A stretch of 24,274 bases of DNA from an uncultured Rikenellaceae bacterium (lineage in GTDB: Bacteria > Bacteroidota > Bacteroidia > Bacteroidales > Rikenellaceae): positions 1 through 24,274 of the forward strand of contig CAMTOL010000005.1 of assembly GCA_947074135.1 (NCBI GenBank). The letters are read 5' to 3'. The notes under the pieces were generated by a model, which saw only the letters and a list, made by a program, of their open reading frames with translations, was not told the origin of the DNA and did no database searches. Positions 22,470 through 24,274 of the stretch are shown here, piece after piece (position 1 is the first letter of the stretch; every line of letters starts with the position of its first letter). The position numbers and the translations under genes were made by a program.

Positions 22470-23351
22470 ATGAGTAAAACCTTAAAAATCGTAGTCCTTG
22501 CTAAACAAGTACCAGACACTCGTGCTGTTGGCAAAGATGCAATGAAGGAAGATGGTACTGTCAATCGTGCTGCGCTTCCTGCTATCTTCAACCCTGAAGA
22601 CCTCAACGCACTCGAACAAGCACTCCGTCTTAAAGATATGTGCCCAGGTTCGACTGTCACAATCGTTACAATGGGACCTCCTCGTGCTGCTGACGTGATT
22701 CGTGAATCGATGTTCCGTGGAGCAGATGGCGGTGTTCTTGTTACTGACCGCAAATTTGCAGGTGCCGATACTCTTGCTACATCATACACTATCGCTGCTG
22801 CGGTTCGCAAACTTGGTGCTGACGTTATTGTTGCAGGTCGCCAAGCTATCGATGGCGATACTGCCCAAGTTGGACCTCAAGTTGCCGAGAAAATGGGACT
22901 TCCACAAGTTACTTACTGCGAACTTATCGAGGGCTTTGAAAACGACACTATCACAATCAAACGCCGCTTAGAGAGCGGAGTTGAAACTGTTAGCTGCCCT
23001 ATTCCAATGGTTATGACCGTTAATGCTTCTGCGCCTGAATGCCGTCCGCAAAACGCTAAACTCGTAATGAAGTACAAACACGCTAAAACTATTAGCGAAG
23101 TTCAGGAGTTGGACGAAGACTACTATCTAAGCCTACGTAACGACCGTTGCTATTTGAATATCACTCAATGGGGTGTTTCTGATTTGGACGGCGTTGACGA
23201 AAATGAACTTGGTTTAAAGGGTTCGCCAACTAAGGTTAAGAAAATCGAAAATATCGTACTTACTGCTAAAGAATCTAAAAAATTGAGCAACAGCGATACT
23301 GACATCAGCTCTCTAATGCAAGAGTTAATTGCTTCACATACTATTGGATAA
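22470..23351 (+). CDS. etfB: electron transfer flavoprotein beta subunit
   Basis: EtfB pairs with EtfA to form a soluble FAD-containing heterodimer that moves electrons to or from acyl-CoA dehydrogenases. It has 293 residues and one ETF-type adenine-nucleotide alpha-hydrolase fold. Recognisable segments are IVVLAKQVPDTR near the start, NPEDLNALEQALRLKD around 46-61, ADVIVAGRQAIDGDTAQVGPQVAEKMGLPQVTY-type blocks around 116-150 (AMP/FAD-binding loop), and RRLESGVETVSCPIPMVMTVN near 169-190. The start follows the promoter by about 40 nt. The etfA gene begins 6 nt after its stop, so the pair is an operon. With ptb it suggests reduction or oxidation of short-chain acyl-CoA; whether it is a bifurcating type cannot be judged here. 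Confidence 0.95.
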   Translation: MSKTLKIVVLAKQVPDTRAVGKDAMKEDGTVNRAALPAIFNPEDLNALEQALRLKDMCPGSTVTIVTMGPPRAADVIRESMFRGADGGVLVTDRKFAGADTLATSYTIAAAVRKLGADVIVAGRQAIDGDTAQVGPQVAEKMGLPQVTYCELIEGFENDTITIKRRLESGVETVSCPIPMVMTVNASAPECRPQNAKLVMKYKHAKTISEVQELDEDYYLSLRNDRCYLNITQWGVSDLDGVDENELGLKGSPTKVKKIENIVLTAKESKKLSNSDTDISSLMQELIASHTIG

Positions 23352-23357
23352 AATACA

Positions 23358-24274
23358 ATGAACAATATATTTGTATATATCGAAACAGAGGGTAACAAGG
23401 TTGCTGATGTTTCATTAGAATTGGTAACAAAAGCTAGTTCACTGGCTAGTCAACTTGACTGCAAAGTAGAGGCTATCGTTATTGGAGATAATTTGGACGG
23501 CGTTGCCGAACAACTAGAAAAATATGGTGCAGACGTTATCCACATTGCTCGTGGTGGCGAACTTGCTCCTTTCCGCACACTACCTCACACTGCTATCGTT
23601 TGTGGAGTATTCGAGGAGGAGAAACCACAAATTGCACTTTTCGGCGCATCGAGCATTGGTCGTGACCTAGCTCCACGCGTGTCGTCAGCTCTGCACAGCG
23701 GTCTAACTGCCGACTGTACTCAACTCGAAATTGGCGACCACGCAGACACTAAAGGTAATGAGTACAAAAACTTGTTGTACCAGATTCGCCCAGCATTTGG
23801 CGGTAACATCATCGCTACGATTATCAACCCTGACTGCCGCCCACAAATGGCAACTGTGCGTGAGGGTGTGATGGCGATGAAAGAGTGCAGCACACCGAAA
23901 AAAGCTGAAATCAAAGAGGTTGACTGGAAAAAATATGTAAAGGATACAGATTTAACAGTTAAAATCATCTCTCGCCAAATCGAAGAGCGCAAAATCAATA
24001 TTAAAGGCGCGCCAATCATCGTTGCAGGTGGTTACGGTGTTGGTTCAAAAGAGGGATTTGCTTTGTTAAAACAACTAGCAGATGTATTAGGGGGTGAAGT
24101 TGGAGCTTCTCGTGCAGCAGTTGACGCTGGTTACGCTCCTCACAACCGTCAAATTGGTCAAACTGGCACAACGGTTCGCCCTAAACTCTATATCGCTTGT
24201 GGTATCAGCGGTCAAATCCAGCACACGGCAGGTATGGACGGCTCGGCAATGATTGTTTCGATAAACACCGACCC
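23358..24274 (+). CDS. etfA: electron transfer flavoprotein alpha subunit, partial (runs off the right edge)
   Basis: This is the alpha subunit partner of EtfB, binding the main FAD. The open frame from the ATG at 23358 reaches the window end with about 305 residues and no stop, so the last part of the gene is missing. The N-terminal ETF domain (about 1-190) includes ALFGASSIGRDLAPRVSSAL and GLTADCTQLEI. The C-terminal FAD domain begins around residue 212 with IIVAGGYGVGS, followed by GASRAAVDAGYAP, the signature GQTGTTVRPKLYIACGISG, and QHTAGMDGSAMIVSIN just before the edge. It starts 6 nt after etfB. In many Bacteroidota an acyl-CoA dehydrogenase gene follows; that cannot be seen here. Confidence 0.95.
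   Translation, partial: MNNIFVYIETEGNKVADVSLELVTKASSLASQLDCKVEAIVIGDNLDGVAEQLEKYGADVIHIARGGELAPFRTLPHTAIVCGVFEEEKPQIALFGASSIGRDLAPRVSSALHSGLTADCTQLEIGDHADTKGNEYKNLLYQIRPAFGGNIIATIINPDCRPQMATVREGVMAMKECSTPKKAEIKEVDWKKYVKDTDLTVKIISRQIEERKINIKGAPIIVAGGYGVGSKEGFALLKQLADVLGGEVGASRAAVDAGYAPHNRQIGQTGTTVRPKLYIACGISGQIQHTAGMDGSAMIVSINTD

Noticed and set aside
1..24274. CRISPR array, restriction or other defence system, toxin-antitoxin pair
   Set aside because: No regularly spaced repeats, Cas, methylase or endonuclease signatures were seen; the small unknown genes on the left do not match a toxin-antitoxin arrangement I recognise.

Overview
The window looks like chromosomal DNA from a Bacteroidota bacterium, most likely order Bacteroidales. 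The evidence is a SusC/SusD pair followed by lipoprotein glycan enzymes, a short (286 aa) primary sigma factor, a membrane-anchored DUF6377-type regulator, a tRNA without an encoded CCA end, and several promoters of the Bacteroidota type (TTTG, a spacer of about 20 nt, then TAnnTTTG). I cannot name a genus from this sequence alone.

Layout. (1) Positions 1-1460: an AT-rich stretch with three small proteins I do not recognise, ending in a strong terminator. It abuts the 3' end of a CAU-anticodon tRNA (1598-1672, minus), so it may be the edge of an integrated element. (2) 1673-3834: a HAD phosphatase, a phosphate butyryltransferase (ptb) and a small FtsB/DivIC-type division protein. The tRNA and HAD promoters are divergent, with their -7 boxes directly back to back. 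(3) 3922-16564: a polysaccharide utilisation locus (PUL). A membrane-spanning DUF6377 regulator is divergent from susC, susD, a GH30 glycosidase and a duplicated-module surface glycan-binding lipoprotein; a GH3 glucosidase follows under its own promoter. This gene set matches loci for beta-1,6-glucan (pustulan, fungal cell wall). (4) 16687-19676, minus: an inositol-monophosphatase-family gene overlapping a dipeptidyl peptidase IV gene. (5) 19823-22293: a DegP/HtrA protease and then rpoD. (6) 22470 to the right edge: etfB and the start of etfA.

How the genes work together. The PUL probably encodes capture (SusCD, binding lipoprotein), surface endo-cleavage (GH30) and periplasmic exo-cleavage (GH3) of a beta-glucan, switched on by the divergent regulator. 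ptb and etfBA fit short-chain acyl-CoA metabolism (butyrate or branched-chain acids), although no kinase gene follows ptb here. The other genes are housekeeping or envelope functions.

I found no clearly undescribed multi-gene system. The points most worth a second look are: a cluster of TTAACA half-sites between the regulator and susC; tandemly duplicated modules in the binding lipoprotein; a repeat-derived in-frame insert in the inositol-monophosphatase-family gene, which also appears leaderless; a tRNA with an altered D-arm; and the unknown genes next to that tRNA.
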